Below, piece by piece: positions 7,786-15,834 of a stretch of 29,574 bases of DNA (the stretch's first letter is position 1; each line of letters opens with the position of its first letter). The position numbers were made by a program, and so were the translations under genes. The notes beneath the pieces are model-generated. The model was not told where the DNA came from, searched no databases, and was given only the letters and a program-made list of their open reading frames with translations. The DNA comes from Clostridia bacterium (GTDB lineage Bacteria > Bacillota > Clostridia > Oscillospirales > CAG-382). The stretch is taken from contig JAFYOG010000044.1 in NCBI GenBank assembly GCA_017560285.1, forward strand, positions 1-29,574, given 5' to 3'.

Positions 7786-7794
7786 AGTATAACA
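7786..7794 (-). promoter_or_regulatory. Extended -10 of the 7080-7754 gene
   Basis: On the minus strand TGT-TATACT at 7794-7786 forms an extended -10, about 30 bases upstream of the start codon. No good -35 is visible at 17 bases (TTTATT), which extended -10 promoters can tolerate. Confidence 0.5.
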
Positions 7795-7886
7795 CAAATA
7801 AAACCAAAAATAAAGGGGTAAAAATAACATTATATTATTTTTTACATATTCTGTATTTGCAAGGTAGTATGTAGGAGGATATAGAT

Positions 7887-10118
7887 TTGAGCGACATTAC
7901 CAAACGCTTTTCAGAGGGGGCAAGGCGCATTGTAGCGGCGGCTTTGCTTTCGGCAAAGGAACTTGGCCATACCTACGTGGGCAGCGAGCATCTGCTTATG
8001 GGCTTGCTAAAGGAGCAAAACTGCACCCCCGCAAACCTGCTTACCCAGCGGGGCTTAACCTGCGAGCTTGTAAAGCAGCGGGTTATAGGGCTTGTGGGAA
8101 TGGGCTGTAAAACCGTTCTTTCCGCCGACGATATGACCCCTATCTGCCGCCGAATAATTTTGCGAGCATCTATGCTGGCAACGGGTGCCGATTCCCCCTA
8201 TATAGGTGCCGAGCATTTGCTTATGGCAATGCTTGGAGAGGAATGCGTTGCCACCCGCATAATGGAAGAGCAGAATATAGATACTTTGGAAATTTGCAAT
8301 ATTATAGAAGAACTGTTTTTCGACAGCGAGCCCACCGTTTATGCCGCCGATACCACGGTGTACCAAAAATCCGTCCCCACCCCGTTGCTCGATGCCAACG
8401 CATACGATTTAACCGAAAAAGCACGCTTGGGCAAGGTGGACCCCGTTATCGGCAGGGAACTGCAAGAGGAACGGCTTATTTCGGTTTTACTTCGCAGGTC
8501 TAAAAACAACCCCTGCCTTGTGGGCGAGGCGGGGGTAGGCAAAACCGCGGTGGTAGAATCCTTGGCGTTGCGTATTGCCAACGGAAAGGTACCCGACGAG
8601 CTAAAGAATAAGCGGATAATGAGCTTAGAGCTTTCTATGGTGGTGGCGGGCACGAAATATCGGGGCGAGTTCGAGGAAAAAATAAAAAATATACTTTCCG
8701 AGGTAAAATCCGCAGGGGACGTTATTTTGTTTATCGACGAGCTTCACACCCTTGTGGGTGCAGGCGGTGCCGAGGGGGCAATAGACGCTTCCAACATTCT
8801 AAAGCCCGCCCTTGCGCGGGGCGAAATAAGGGTTATCGGCGCAACCACCTATAACGAATTTAAAGATACTATCGAAAAGGATAAAGCGTTAGAACGCCGT
8901 TTTCAATCTATATCCGTGCCCGAGCCCGACGAAGCCCTTTGCGTAAAAATGCTTTTGGGCTTAAAAAAGAAGTACGAAGTATATCACAACGTAACCATAA
9001 CCGATTCGGCATTGGAAACCGCCGTAAGGCTTTCCAAAAGGTATATCCCTTGGCGTTATCTGCCCGATAAAGCCATAGATCTAATCGACGAAGGTGCGGC
9101 AATGCTTAAAATAAATCGGGCGGGCAAGCGAAAGCCTGTTTTAGAGCCAAACCACATAGCTATGGCGGCCGAGCTTCGCACGGGGATACCCCTTGCCACC
9201 TTAACCCAAGCCGAAAACACCCGCCTGCGGGGGCTGGAGGAACGGTTAAAAAGCCAAATAATAGGGCAGGATTACGCCATAAATTCCTTGTGCCCCGCAG
9301 TTCGCCGCGGGGTTACGGGGGTGCGCTCTAACGGCAGACCCAACGGAAGCTTTTTGTTTATAGGCTCGGCAGGGGTAGGCAAAACCCTTTGCGCCAAAGC
9401 CTTGGCAGCAGAGGTTTTTAACGGCGAAAATTCCTTTATTCGGTTGGATATGTCGGAATATTCCGAGCCCCACAGTATTTCTAAAATAATAGGCTCGCCC
9501 CCCGGATATTCGGGTTATAACGAATGCGTTACCCTTGCCGAACAGCTTCGCAAATCCCCCTATTCCTTGGTGCTGTTCGACGATATGGAAAAAGCCCATC
9601 CCGATGTAAAAGGGCTTGTTTTGCAAATTTTAGAGGAGGGAATGCTTACCGATTCCTCGGGCAGACAGGTTTCCTTTTCTAACTGCATAATTATAATAAC
9701 CGCAACGGTTAACAATATAACGGGCATAGGGTTCGGGGCAGAATCTGATAAAGCACTGCCTATCGCGGCGGCAAAGCAGGTTGTTCCCGAGCTTGCCGAA
9801 AGGGTCGACGAAATAATTCCCTTTAACAAATTACAGCCATCGCAGCTTGCCCAAATTGCAAATATGCAGTTAAACGGCTTTAAAGCCGATATGGCAAAAA
9901 AGGGCATAACGGTAGAGTTCGATAAGGATTTTGCGGCAAAGGCGCTGTCCCTTGCAAAACCCCAATCCCCCCGCACCGTCGCCCGCACTGCGCTAAGGCT
10001 TGCCGAGGAGGCAGTGGCAGAGCTTTTAATAACCGAAACCGTAAAAAACCTAACCTCTGCGGAAATATTTATAGAAAACGGCCGCGGAATAGCAAAAATA
10101 AAGCAAAACAGCTATTGA
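7887..10118 (+). CDS. clpC: ClpC-family AAA+ unfoldase, short form lacking the middle domain
   Basis: Hsp100 unfoldase of 743 residues (ClpC is usually about 810). Two N-terminal Clp_N repeats occupy about 1-145. D1 is intact: Walker A GEAGVGKT 213-220, pore loop KYRG 257-260, Walker B FIDEL 282-286, arginine finger near 337. After YLPDKAIDLIDE the chain goes almost directly to D2, so the coiled-coil M-domain used by MecA/McsB-type adaptors is missing. D2 has Walker A GSAGVGKT 493-500 and pore loop GYSG 540-543. Its Walker B reads LFDD (565-566) instead of DE, and sensor 1 reads ITAT where TSN is usual. An IGF ClpP-docking tripeptide is at 614-616, so partnership with ClpP is plausible. TTG start with AGGAGG 8 bases upstream. 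No CtsR or CIRCE operator is visible. Confidence 0.9.
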   Translation: MSDITKRFSEGARRIVAAALLSAKELGHTYVGSEHLLMGLLKEQNCTPANLLTQRGLTCELVKQRVIGLVGMGCKTVLSADDMTPICRRIILRASMLATGADSPYIGAEHLLMAMLGEECVATRIMEEQNIDTLEICNIIEELFFDSEPTVYAADTTVYQKSVPTPLLDANAYDLTEKARLGKVDPVIGRELQEERLISVLLRRSKNNPCLVGEAGVGKTAVVESLALRIANGKVPDELKNKRIMSLELSMVVAGTKYRGEFEEKIKNILSEVKSAGDVILFIDELHTLVGAGGAEGAIDASNILKPALARGEIRVIGATTYNEFKDTIEKDKALERRFQSISVPEPDEALCVKMLLGLKKKYEVYHNVTITDSALETAVRLSKRYIPWRYLPDKAIDLIDEGAAMLKINRAGKRKPVLEPNHIAMAAELRTGIPLATLTQAENTRLRGLEERLKSQIIGQDYAINSLCPAVRRGVTGVRSNGRPNGSFLFIGSAGVGKTLCAKALAAEVFNGENSFIRLDMSEYSEPHSISKIIGSPPGYSGYNECVTLAEQLRKSPYSLVLFDDMEKAHPDVKGLVLQILEEGMLTDSSGRQVSFSNCIIIITATVNNITGIGFGAESDKALPIAAAKQVVPELAERVDEIIPFNKLQPSQLAQIANMQLNGFKADMAKKGITVEFDKDFAAKALSLAKPQSPRTVARTALRLAEEAVAELLITETVKNLTSAEIFIENGRGIAKIKQNSY

Positions 10119-10143
10119 CAATGGGTAAAATGTAGTGTATAAT
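10115..10143 (+). promoter_or_regulatory. Sigma-A promoter of the ylxM-ffh operon
   Basis: Perfect consensus TTGACA (10115-10120), 17-base spacer, TATAAT (10138-10143). The -35 overlaps the clpC stop codon. The expected start of transcription, about 10150, falls in the left arm of the following hairpin. Confidence 0.92.
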
Positions 10144-10146
10144 AAG

Positions 10147-10185
10147 TGCCTGTAAAGTGTTTTTCTTTACAGGCATTAATTTTTC
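10147..10185 (+). terminator. Terminator of clpC, overlapping the ylxM leader
   Basis: An 11-bp stem TGCCTGTAAAG/CTTTACAGGCA (10147-10157 with 10165-10175), a 7-base loop and TTAATTTTT afterwards. It can stop clpC transcripts. Transcripts from the ylxM promoter begin inside the left arm and would form a shorter stem. Confidence 0.7.
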
Positions 10186-10197
10186 TCGGAGGGTATT

Positions 10198-10515
10198 ATG
10201 TACGGGGACAGAGCATATATTTCCCGTCTTGTAGATATTTACGGTAATGCCCTTTCGGAACGTCAGCGCGACGTTATCGACCTTTATTATAACGAGGATT
10301 TATCCCTTGCCGAAATAAGCGAGCATTGCGGCATAACACGTCAGGGCGTGCGCGATGCCATTCGCCACGGGGTAGAATCTTTAAACAGCTTAGAAGAATC
10401 TTTGGGCTTTTATAAAAAGGGCGAGCGTATAACAGCGTTGGCTACGGATATTGCAAATTGCAAGGATATTGAAACCGCCAAAGCCTTGGCAGATTCAATA
10501 ATAGGAGAACTGTAA
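10198..10515 (+). CDS. ylxM: YlxM/p13-like SRP-associated HTH protein
   Basis: Protein of 105 residues in the UPF0122/YlxM family, almost always encoded just before ffh and thought to modulate the signal recognition particle. The sigma-70 region 4-like helix-turn-helix covers about residues 17-65: LSERQRDVIDLYYNEDLS, then EISEHCGITRQGVRDAI. CGGAGGGT precedes the ATG. Its stop overlaps the ffh start (TAATG at 10513), so translation is coupled. Confidence 0.92.
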   Translation: MYGDRAYISRLVDIYGNALSERQRDVIDLYYNEDLSLAEISEHCGITRQGVRDAIRHGVESLNSLEESLGFYKKGERITALATDIANCKDIETAKALADSIIGEL

Positions 10516-11837
10516 TGTTTCAAAGTCTTGTAGAAAAAATGTCCAACGCCTTTTCCAAATTCCGCAACAAGGGCAAGCTTACCGAAGCCGACGTTAAGGC
10601 GGGCATGCGTGAAATAAAGCTTGCGTTGTTAGAGGCGGACGTTAACTTTAAGGTAGTTAAGGAATTCGTTGCCCGCGTTTCGGAACGTGCAGTAGGTAAC
10701 GAAGTGTTGGAAAGCCTGCTTCCCGCACAGCAAATCGTTAAAATAGTTAACGAAGAGCTTGTAGAGCTTATGGGCGGCACCAACCAAAAAATAAATATAT
10801 CTTCCAACCCGCCCACCGTAATATTAATGTGCGGTCTTCAGGGCTCGGGTAAAACCACCCACTGCGGTAAATTGGCAGGAATGTTTAAAAAGCAGGGCAA
10901 AAACCCTATGCTCGTTGCCTGCGATATATACCGTCCCGCCGCAATAACTCAGTTGCAGGTTGTGGGCGAAAAGGTTGGGGTTCAGGTGTTCGAACGCGGC
11001 ACTGCCGACCCTGCCGAAACCACCAAGGAAGCTATTAAACAAGCGATAAAATACGGCTACGACCCTGTAATTATCGATACTGCGGGTAGATTGCATATCG
11101 ACGAAGAGCTTATGGCAGAGCTAAAGCGGGTTAAAGAGGTTGCAAACCCCACCGAAACTTTGCTTGTTGTAGATGCTATGACAGGTCAGGATGCAGTTAA
11201 CGTAGCAAAGAGCTTTAACGATTTATTGGATATAACCGGCGTACTGCTTACCAAAATGGATGGCGACACCCGCGGCGGTGCGGCACTTTCGGTTAAATAT
11301 ATCACCGGCAAGCCCATTAAGTTTATCGGTACCGGCGAAAAGCTCGATTGTATCGAGCCCTTCCACCCCGAACGTATGGCATCCCGTATTTTGGGTATGG
11401 GCGACGTTCTTACCCTTATCGAAAAGGCAGAACAGCAGATCGATCAAAAAAAGGCTATGGAAATGGAACGCAAGTTCCGCGAGCAAAGCTTTACCCTTGC
11501 CGATTTCTTAGATCAGCTTAATTCCATTAAGAATATGGGCTCTATGGATTCGCTTTTGGGTATGATGCCGGGCATAAAGCCCTCGCAGCTTAACAATATG
11601 CAAATCGACGAAAAGGCGATGGCGCATACCGAGGCAATTATTCTTTCTATGACCCCTTACGAAAGGGACCACCCCGATTGCTTAAACTCTTCCAGAAAAC
11701 GCCGTATAGCCGCAGGCAGCGGCAGAACGGTAGAGGAAGTAAACCGTCTGTTAAAGCAATACGAGCAAACCAAGCAGATAATGAAGCAATTTATGGGTAA
11801 AAAAGGTAAAAAGGGCAGATTTAAACTTCCTTTTTAA
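10515..11837 (+). CDS. ffh: Signal recognition particle GTPase Ffh
   Basis: SRP54 protein of 440 residues that binds 4.5S/scRNA and signal sequences and docks with FtsY. The N domain (about 1-95) is followed by the G domain with P-loop GLQGSGKTTHCGKLA, ACDIYRPAAITQL, DTAGRLHID and TKMDGDTRGG. The C-terminal Met-rich M domain runs from about 320, with MGSMDSLLGMMPG and the RNA-binding SSRKRRIAAGSG. It ends in a basic tail KGKKGRF. Length and motifs are complete. It is the second gene of the ylxM-ffh-rpsP-khpA-rimM-trmD operon. Confidence 0.97.
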   Translation: MFQSLVEKMSNAFSKFRNKGKLTEADVKAGMREIKLALLEADVNFKVVKEFVARVSERAVGNEVLESLLPAQQIVKIVNEELVELMGGTNQKINISSNPPTVILMCGLQGSGKTTHCGKLAGMFKKQGKNPMLVACDIYRPAAITQLQVVGEKVGVQVFERGTADPAETTKEAIKQAIKYGYDPVIIDTAGRLHIDEELMAELKRVKEVANPTETLLVVDAMTGQDAVNVAKSFNDLLDITGVLLTKMDGDTRGGAALSVKYITGKPIKFIGTGEKLDCIEPFHPERMASRILGMGDVLTLIEKAEQQIDQKKAMEMERKFREQSFTLADFLDQLNSIKNMGSMDSLLGMMPGIKPSQLNNMQIDEKAMAHTEAIILSMTPYERDHPDCLNSSRKRRIAAGSGRTVEEVNRLLKQYEQTKQIMKQFMGKKGKKGRFKLPF

Positions 11838-11876
11838 TAAATAAAATTTATAATTAATTTTTTGGAGGAAACTCAA

Positions 11877-12122
11877 ATGGCAGTTAAAATGAGACTCAGA
11901 AGAATGGGCGCAAAGAAGGCACCCTGCTACAGAATCGTTGTTGCAGATTCCAGATATCCCCGCGACGGCAGATTCATCGAAGAAATCGGCTTCTACAATC
12001 CTATGACCGAACCTGCAGAAGTTAACATCGATGCAGAAAAGGCAAAGAAGTGGATTAACAACGGCGCACAGCCTACCGATACCGTAAAGGATCTTCTTAA
12101 GAAGAGCGGAGTGCTTGATTAA
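11877..12122 (+). CDS. rpsP: 30S ribosomal protein bS16
   Basis: bS16 of 81 residues, an assembly protein of the 30S 5' domain, with the usual MAVKMRLRRMGAKKAPCYRI N-terminus and GRFIEEIGFYNP. The frame is open from a TTG at 11862, but that codon precedes the GGAGGAA site. The ATG at 11877, about 7 bases after GGAGGAA, is the correct start. Codon use (AGA, AAG, ATC) is that of a highly expressed gene. Its stop overlaps the khpA start as TAATG. Confidence 0.97.
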   Translation: MAVKMRLRRMGAKKAPCYRIVVADSRYPRDGRFIEEIGFYNPMTEPAEVNIDAEKAKKWINNGAQPTDTVKDLLKKSGVLD

Positions 12123-12349
12123 TGAAACAGATTCTTCTCGATATCACCAAAGCTATCGTCGAAGATCCCGATTCGGTAACCGTTTCCGAAAAGGTAAGCG
12201 GTGATACCGTAGTTCTCGAGCTTTCCGTGGCTAAGCACGATATGGGCAGAGTCATCGGTAAGGAAGGCAAGATTGCAAAAAGCATCCGCACGGTAATGCG
12301 TGCCGCCGCTGCAAAAGAGAATAAGCGTGTCATCGTCGATATCATCTAA
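12122..12349 (+). CDS. khpA: KH-domain RNA-binding protein KhpA (YlqC)
   Basis: Small type-II KH protein of 75 residues with the GXXG loop in GRVIGKEGKIAKSIRTVM (GKEG at about 46-49). In other Firmicutes KhpA pairs with KhpB/Jag and affects cell length and RNA metabolism. Position between rpsP and rimM is the conserved one. Both ends are TAATG overlaps, with rpsP upstream and rimM downstream. Confidence 0.95.
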   Translation: MKQILLDITKAIVEDPDSVTVSEKVSGDTVVLELSVAKHDMGRVIGKEGKIAKSIRTVMRAAAAKENKRVIVDII

Positions 12350-12840
12350 TGAAGCGCTTTCTTGAAGCAGGAAGGCTAAACTCCCCCCGTGGGCTAAAGG
12401 GTGAATTAAGGTTCGAATGCTGGTGCGACAGCATAGAATTTCTTTCGGGCGTAAAGTATTTATATCTTTCGCCCGATGGCACACGCCCCTTGGAGGTTAA
12501 GTCATTCCGAGAAACGGTAGGAACGGTAATATTCGCAGGGTACGAGGATCGCAATTCCGCCGCGTCCCTTACGGGCAGAACCGTTTATTTCGATAGGGAA
12601 GATATCCCTTTGCCGGAAGGTGTCTTTTATAACGATGACCTTATAGGCTTATCTGTAACAGAAGAAGCCACGGGTAAGGTTATCGGCGTTTTAAAGCGCA
12701 TAGAGGAAGGCATGGCATCAAATATCTATTTCGTCGAGGGCGAAAAGAATTACGTTATCCCTGCGGTAGACGAATTTATCGTTAGGGCTAACCCTCAAAC
12801 AGGAATAATAGTCCGTCTTATCGACGGGTTGGAGGCGTAA
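12349..12840 (+). CDS. rimM: Ribosome maturation factor RimM
   Basis: 16S rRNA processing factor of 163 residues that helps assemble the 30S head together with uS19. The N-terminal RimM beta-barrel includes LNSPRGLKGELRFECW. The C-terminal PRC-barrel includes DDLIGLSVTEEATGKVIGVL and the terminal NYVIPAVDEFI. Start overlaps the khpA stop. The TrmD gene follows by 2 bases with GGAGGCG inside the rimM end. Confidence 0.94.
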   Translation: MKRFLEAGRLNSPRGLKGELRFECWCDSIEFLSGVKYLYLSPDGTRPLEVKSFRETVGTVIFAGYEDRNSAASLTGRTVYFDREDIPLPEGVFYNDDLIGLSVTEEATGKVIGVLKRIEEGMASNIYFVEGEKNYVIPAVDEFIVRANPQTGIIVRLIDGLEA

Positions 12841-12842
12841 GA

Positions 12843-13556
12843 ATGAACTTTGAAGTGCTTACGCTTTTTCCGCATTCCTTGGAACCTATATTCGGTTCCA
12901 GCATTTTGGGCAGAGCCGCCGATAAAGGCTTAATTTCCATAAACTGTACCGATATCCGCGATTACACCAAGGACAAGCACCGCCGTGTTGACGATGCACC
13001 CTACGGCGGCGGTTACGGTATGGTAATGATGTGCCAGCCGGTTGTAGATTGCATCCGCGCTGTAAAAAGCCGTCTTTCGGGCAGTACAAGGGTAATTTAT
13101 ATGTCCCCTCAGGGCAGTCTTTTTAACCAAAAAAAGGCGCAGGAGCTAAAGCAGTACGATAATTTGGTGTTGCTTTGCGGTCATTACGAGGGTATCGACG
13201 AACGAATTATCCAGCTTGAAATAGACGAAGAGCTTTCTGTGGGCAACTACGTGCTTACGGGTGGCGAGCTACCCGCCGCTATAGTGGTGGATTGCGTTTC
13301 CCGCCTTATCGACGGAGTGCTTCCTTCACCGGAATGCTATTCCGAGGAAAGCCTTCAGAACGGGCTTTTAGAGCACGCCCAATATACACGTCCAAGAATT
13401 TTCGAGGGCTTAGAGGTTCCCGAGGTTTTGGTTAACGGCGACCACGGCAAGCAACGCCGTTGGAAGGAAGAGCAAAGCCTGCAAAGAACCCAAACCAAAC
13501 GCCCCGATTTATTAACGGAGAACGATTATGAACAAAGCGAGGAAGAAAACCCATAA
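12843..13556 (+). CDS. trmD: tRNA (guanine-37-N1)-methyltransferase TrmD
   Basis: SPOUT methyltransferase of 237 residues that makes m1G37 in tRNAs and prevents +1 frameshifting, using S-adenosylmethionine bound in a trefoil knot. Visible motifs are DDAPYGGGYGMVM, IYMSPQG, CGHYEGIDERI and LSVGNYVLTGGELPA. Usual length. In Bacillus and many clostridia rplS follows. Here the downstream gene is a membrane protein whose start codon lies 29 bases inside the trmD end. Confidence 0.97.
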   Translation: MNFEVLTLFPHSLEPIFGSSILGRAADKGLISINCTDIRDYTKDKHRRVDDAPYGGGYGMVMMCQPVVDCIRAVKSRLSGSTRVIYMSPQGSLFNQKKAQELKQYDNLVLLCGHYEGIDERIIQLEIDEELSVGNYVLTGGELPAAIVVDCVSRLIDGVLPSPECYSEESLQNGLLEHAQYTRPRIFEGLEVPEVLVNGDHGKQRRWKEEQSLQRTQTKRPDLLTENDYEQSEEENP

Positions 13557-15288
13557 AACAGGTATCGGCAAAAGGCTCGTCAGAGGGAGTCTTGTTTTGT
13601 CGTTCACTCGCTTTGTATCTTCTCGCTTGGTCCGAATTTTTGAATCCGGCTTCGCTGCGCCTTTATTAAAAAGCGTAAAGGCTACCGACCATTTTGCCCG
13701 CAAAAAGGTTTCGGGGCCCGTATTCAAAAAGCTGGGACTGCGCAAGAAGTTCGCAATGCCCGCAAGAAATCGCGTGGCATCGTTTTTTGCAAACAATTCT
13801 GTAATAACCCGCCTTTGCGGCTTGCAAACAAAGCTATTAAACACCCCCTTGCGTACGGTGGGCTTGTTTATGCTTACCTTTGGTATATACGCCACCGCAA
13901 TATTTTTGCTAAAGCGGTTCGTTTCGCTTTCCATAGGCGAGGCAGATACCGACGACCTTATAATCTCCGCGCTGTCGGTTATCGGCGGTATAATGTTAAC
14001 CCTATTTGGCGAAAAACGGCTTGTTTCCGCCTTGGGCAAGGGTAAAATAACCGGCACCCTGCTTTCGGACGTCCTTGGCATAAACGATTCCTCACTTTAC
14101 AGAACCGCCACCGAAAAACCAAAAACCTACGTGGGTATAAGCTTCCTTTTGGGCTCGGTTTTAGGTGTGCTTACGGTGGTGCTGTCGCCGTTAAAAATAT
14201 TCTTCTGGACAGCGGTTCTTATAGGAGCGGTAATAATTATTAACGTTCCCGAATTCGGCTTGCTTACTGCTATGTCGGCAATGTACTTCCTGCCTGCAGG
14301 CTATCTAAGCATAATTTGCGTAATAACCCTTTTGTCCTATTTGTTAAAATGCCTGCGCTTAAAGCGCAATTTCCGCTTTGGCAGTGCCGACGTATTGTTC
14401 CTGCTGTTCGCTTTGTGCCTGCTTATTTGCTGTGCGAGAAACGGTATGAACTTAGGCGAGCTTTATCTTTTGTGCTTCTTATCTATGTATTTCGTTGCAA
14501 AGAACACCCTTTGCTCCGAAAAGCTTGTTATTCAGGCTTCCAATTCCATCTGCCTTGGCGCGTTTGTGGGTATGCTGCTTTACATAGCGGGCGATTTTGC
14601 ACATCTGATCCAACACCAACAGCTTCGTATGGTTCTAAACGGCTTGGTATACTGCCGAATGGACGTAAATATGCTTGCGGTTATGGTTGCAACGGCAATC
14701 CCATTTGCGTTTTCAAGCTTTTCCAACCACGTTCCGCGGCACCGCAACGTGCTGTTCTTAATCCTTGCGGCGGCTTGCGCATTTATTTCCGATAGCTACA
14801 GCTTCTATATGCTGCTTGCGGCGGCGTTCCTCGTTTACGTAGCGGTAGCCCACAAGGCGCCTTTTGGCGCAATGGCGTTCGGCGCGTTAACAATGCCCAC
14901 CTTTGCGGTTTTGGTTTCCGATTTCACCTATTCTTCGGCGGTTAACGCCTTTTGTCAAACCGGCTTCGATAACCTGCTTGGCATCGCCGGCAGTAACCTA
15001 AATTTCTGGTCTGCCCTAAACCAAGTGGGCGGCGCGGCAACGGCGGTGCTGTTCCTGCTTGCGTTACTGTTAATAATGCAGCGTGCCTTGGCGGGCGCGT
15101 TAATGACCAAATCACCCACCGCGGGGGTAGTGTGCGGCACCGTTGCCGCAGCTGCAATAATTATCGTTGCAGAATCCTTTGCTTTTAATTTATTTGCCGA
15201 TATTCGTACCTTGCTTATGCTTGGCTTTGTGTTGGGTATGTGCGGCGCGGTATATAAGGTTTATTACAATACAGGTAAGGAGGAATAA
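13528..15288 (+). CDS. Large polytopic membrane protein, possibly O-antigen ligase/polymerase-like
   Basis: Protein of 586 residues with a strongly basic soluble N-terminus (about 1-105, rich in Arg/Lys) and roughly 11-12 transmembrane helices from about residue 107 to 575. The larger hydrophilic segment near 180-200 and the distribution of helices recall the Wzy/WaaL O-antigen ligase class often found beside DUF4330 genes in clostridia. I see no decisive signature, so the function is inference. GGAGAA precedes the ATG at 13528. The coding region overlaps trmD by 29 bases and the DUF4330 gene follows after 3 bases, so all three are probably co-transcribed and this pair forms an envelope module at the operon end. 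Confidence 0.85.
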   Translation: MNKARKKTHKTGIGKRLVRGSLVLSFTRFVSSRLVRIFESGFAAPLLKSVKATDHFARKKVSGPVFKKLGLRKKFAMPARNRVASFFANNSVITRLCGLQTKLLNTPLRTVGLFMLTFGIYATAIFLLKRFVSLSIGEADTDDLIISALSVIGGIMLTLFGEKRLVSALGKGKITGTLLSDVLGINDSSLYRTATEKPKTYVGISFLLGSVLGVLTVVLSPLKIFFWTAVLIGAVIIINVPEFGLLTAMSAMYFLPAGYLSIICVITLLSYLLKCLRLKRNFRFGSADVLFLLFALCLLICCARNGMNLGELYLLCFLSMYFVAKNTLCSEKLVIQASNSICLGAFVGMLLYIAGDFAHLIQHQQLRMVLNGLVYCRMDVNMLAVMVATAIPFAFSSFSNHVPRHRNVLFLILAAACAFISDSYSFYMLLAAAFLVYVAVAHKAPFGAMAFGALTMPTFAVLVSDFTYSSAVNAFCQTGFDNLLGIAGSNLNFWSALNQVGGAATAVLFLLALLLIMQRALAGALMTKSPTAGVVCGTVAAAAIIIVAESFAFNLFADIRTLLMLGFVLGMCGAVYKVYYNTGKEE

Positions 15289-15291
15289 CCC

Positions 15292-15720
15292 ATGCAAAAA
15301 CGTAAATTTAAGATAAACGTGCTCGATATAACCATAGTTATACTTATAATTTGCGCCGTAGCGGCGTTGCTCTTCCGCGATACAATAAACGAATTTTTCA
15401 CAAAGCCCAACGTGGTGGTTGTGGATATAACCGTAACGGCAAGCCCTGTTACCGAAAACGAAAAAGCCGTATATAAAGTAGGCAATACGGTTACAATAGA
15501 AAGCGATAACCCCATACAAGCGGTTATAACCAAGGTAACGGTTAACGAAAATAAGGTTACGGCTACCGTTTCGCTAAACGGCTATAAGCGTTTTGGCAGA
15601 TATTATATGGAAAACGGCAGCCCTCTTACCGCAGGCGGTAAATACAAGGCGGTTATAGCGGGAAACAGCAGTATCTTTACCATAGCCGAAGTGCAGGCTC
15701 CCCAAATAGCCCAATCATAG
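15292..15720 (+). CDS. DUF4330 single-pass membrane protein
   Basis: Protein of 142 residues with a short basic N-terminus and a transmembrane helix at about 9-29 (INVLDITIVILIICAVAAL). The exported beta-rich domain has NTVTIESDNPIQAVITKV. This N-terminal pattern is that of the DUF4330 family, which has no established function and commonly neighbours polysaccharide or O-antigen-type genes. AAGGAGGAAT precedes the ATG. It is the last gene of the run started at ylxM. No strong terminator follows. Confidence 0.85.
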   Translation: MQKRKFKINVLDITIVILIICAVAALLFRDTINEFFTKPNVVVVDITVTASPVTENEKAVYKVGNTVTIESDNPIQAVITKVTVNENKVTATVSLNGYKRFGRYYMENGSPLTAGGKYKAVIAGNSSIFTIAEVQAPQIAQS

Positions 15721-15785
15721 CCAAAACTTACAAAAAACCCACAAAAGCAAATAAGTTTTTCGGTGAAAAAGCCATTAAATAACTA

Positions 15786-15814
15786 TTGATTTGCTATAAT
15801 GTGTTTGGTATAAT
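15786..15814 (+). promoter_or_regulatory. Sigma-A promoter of ptsH
   Basis: TTGATT at 15786-15791, 17-base spacer, TATAAT at 15809-15814, preceded by TGG (extended -10). A second TATAAT at 15795-15800 has no matching -35. Confidence 0.8.
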
Positions 15815-15834
15815 AACCATACGGGGGTATGTAT

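Noticed and set aside
7841..7870. TTTACA-18-TAGTAT as clpC promoter
   Set aside because: The start of transcription would fall at about 7876, inside the AGGAGG ribosome site, leaving no usable leader. The real promoter is not clear to me.
11849..11854. TATAAT in front of rpsP as a separate promoter
   Set aside because: No acceptable -35 lies 16-18 bases upstream (CTTCCT). The gap between ffh and rpsP is only 39 bases and rpsP is best read as part of the operon.
15723..15759. AAAACTTA/TAAGTTTT pairing as terminator after the DUF4330 gene
   Set aside because: Eight A-T-rich pairs around a 21-base loop are too weak to support a terminator call.
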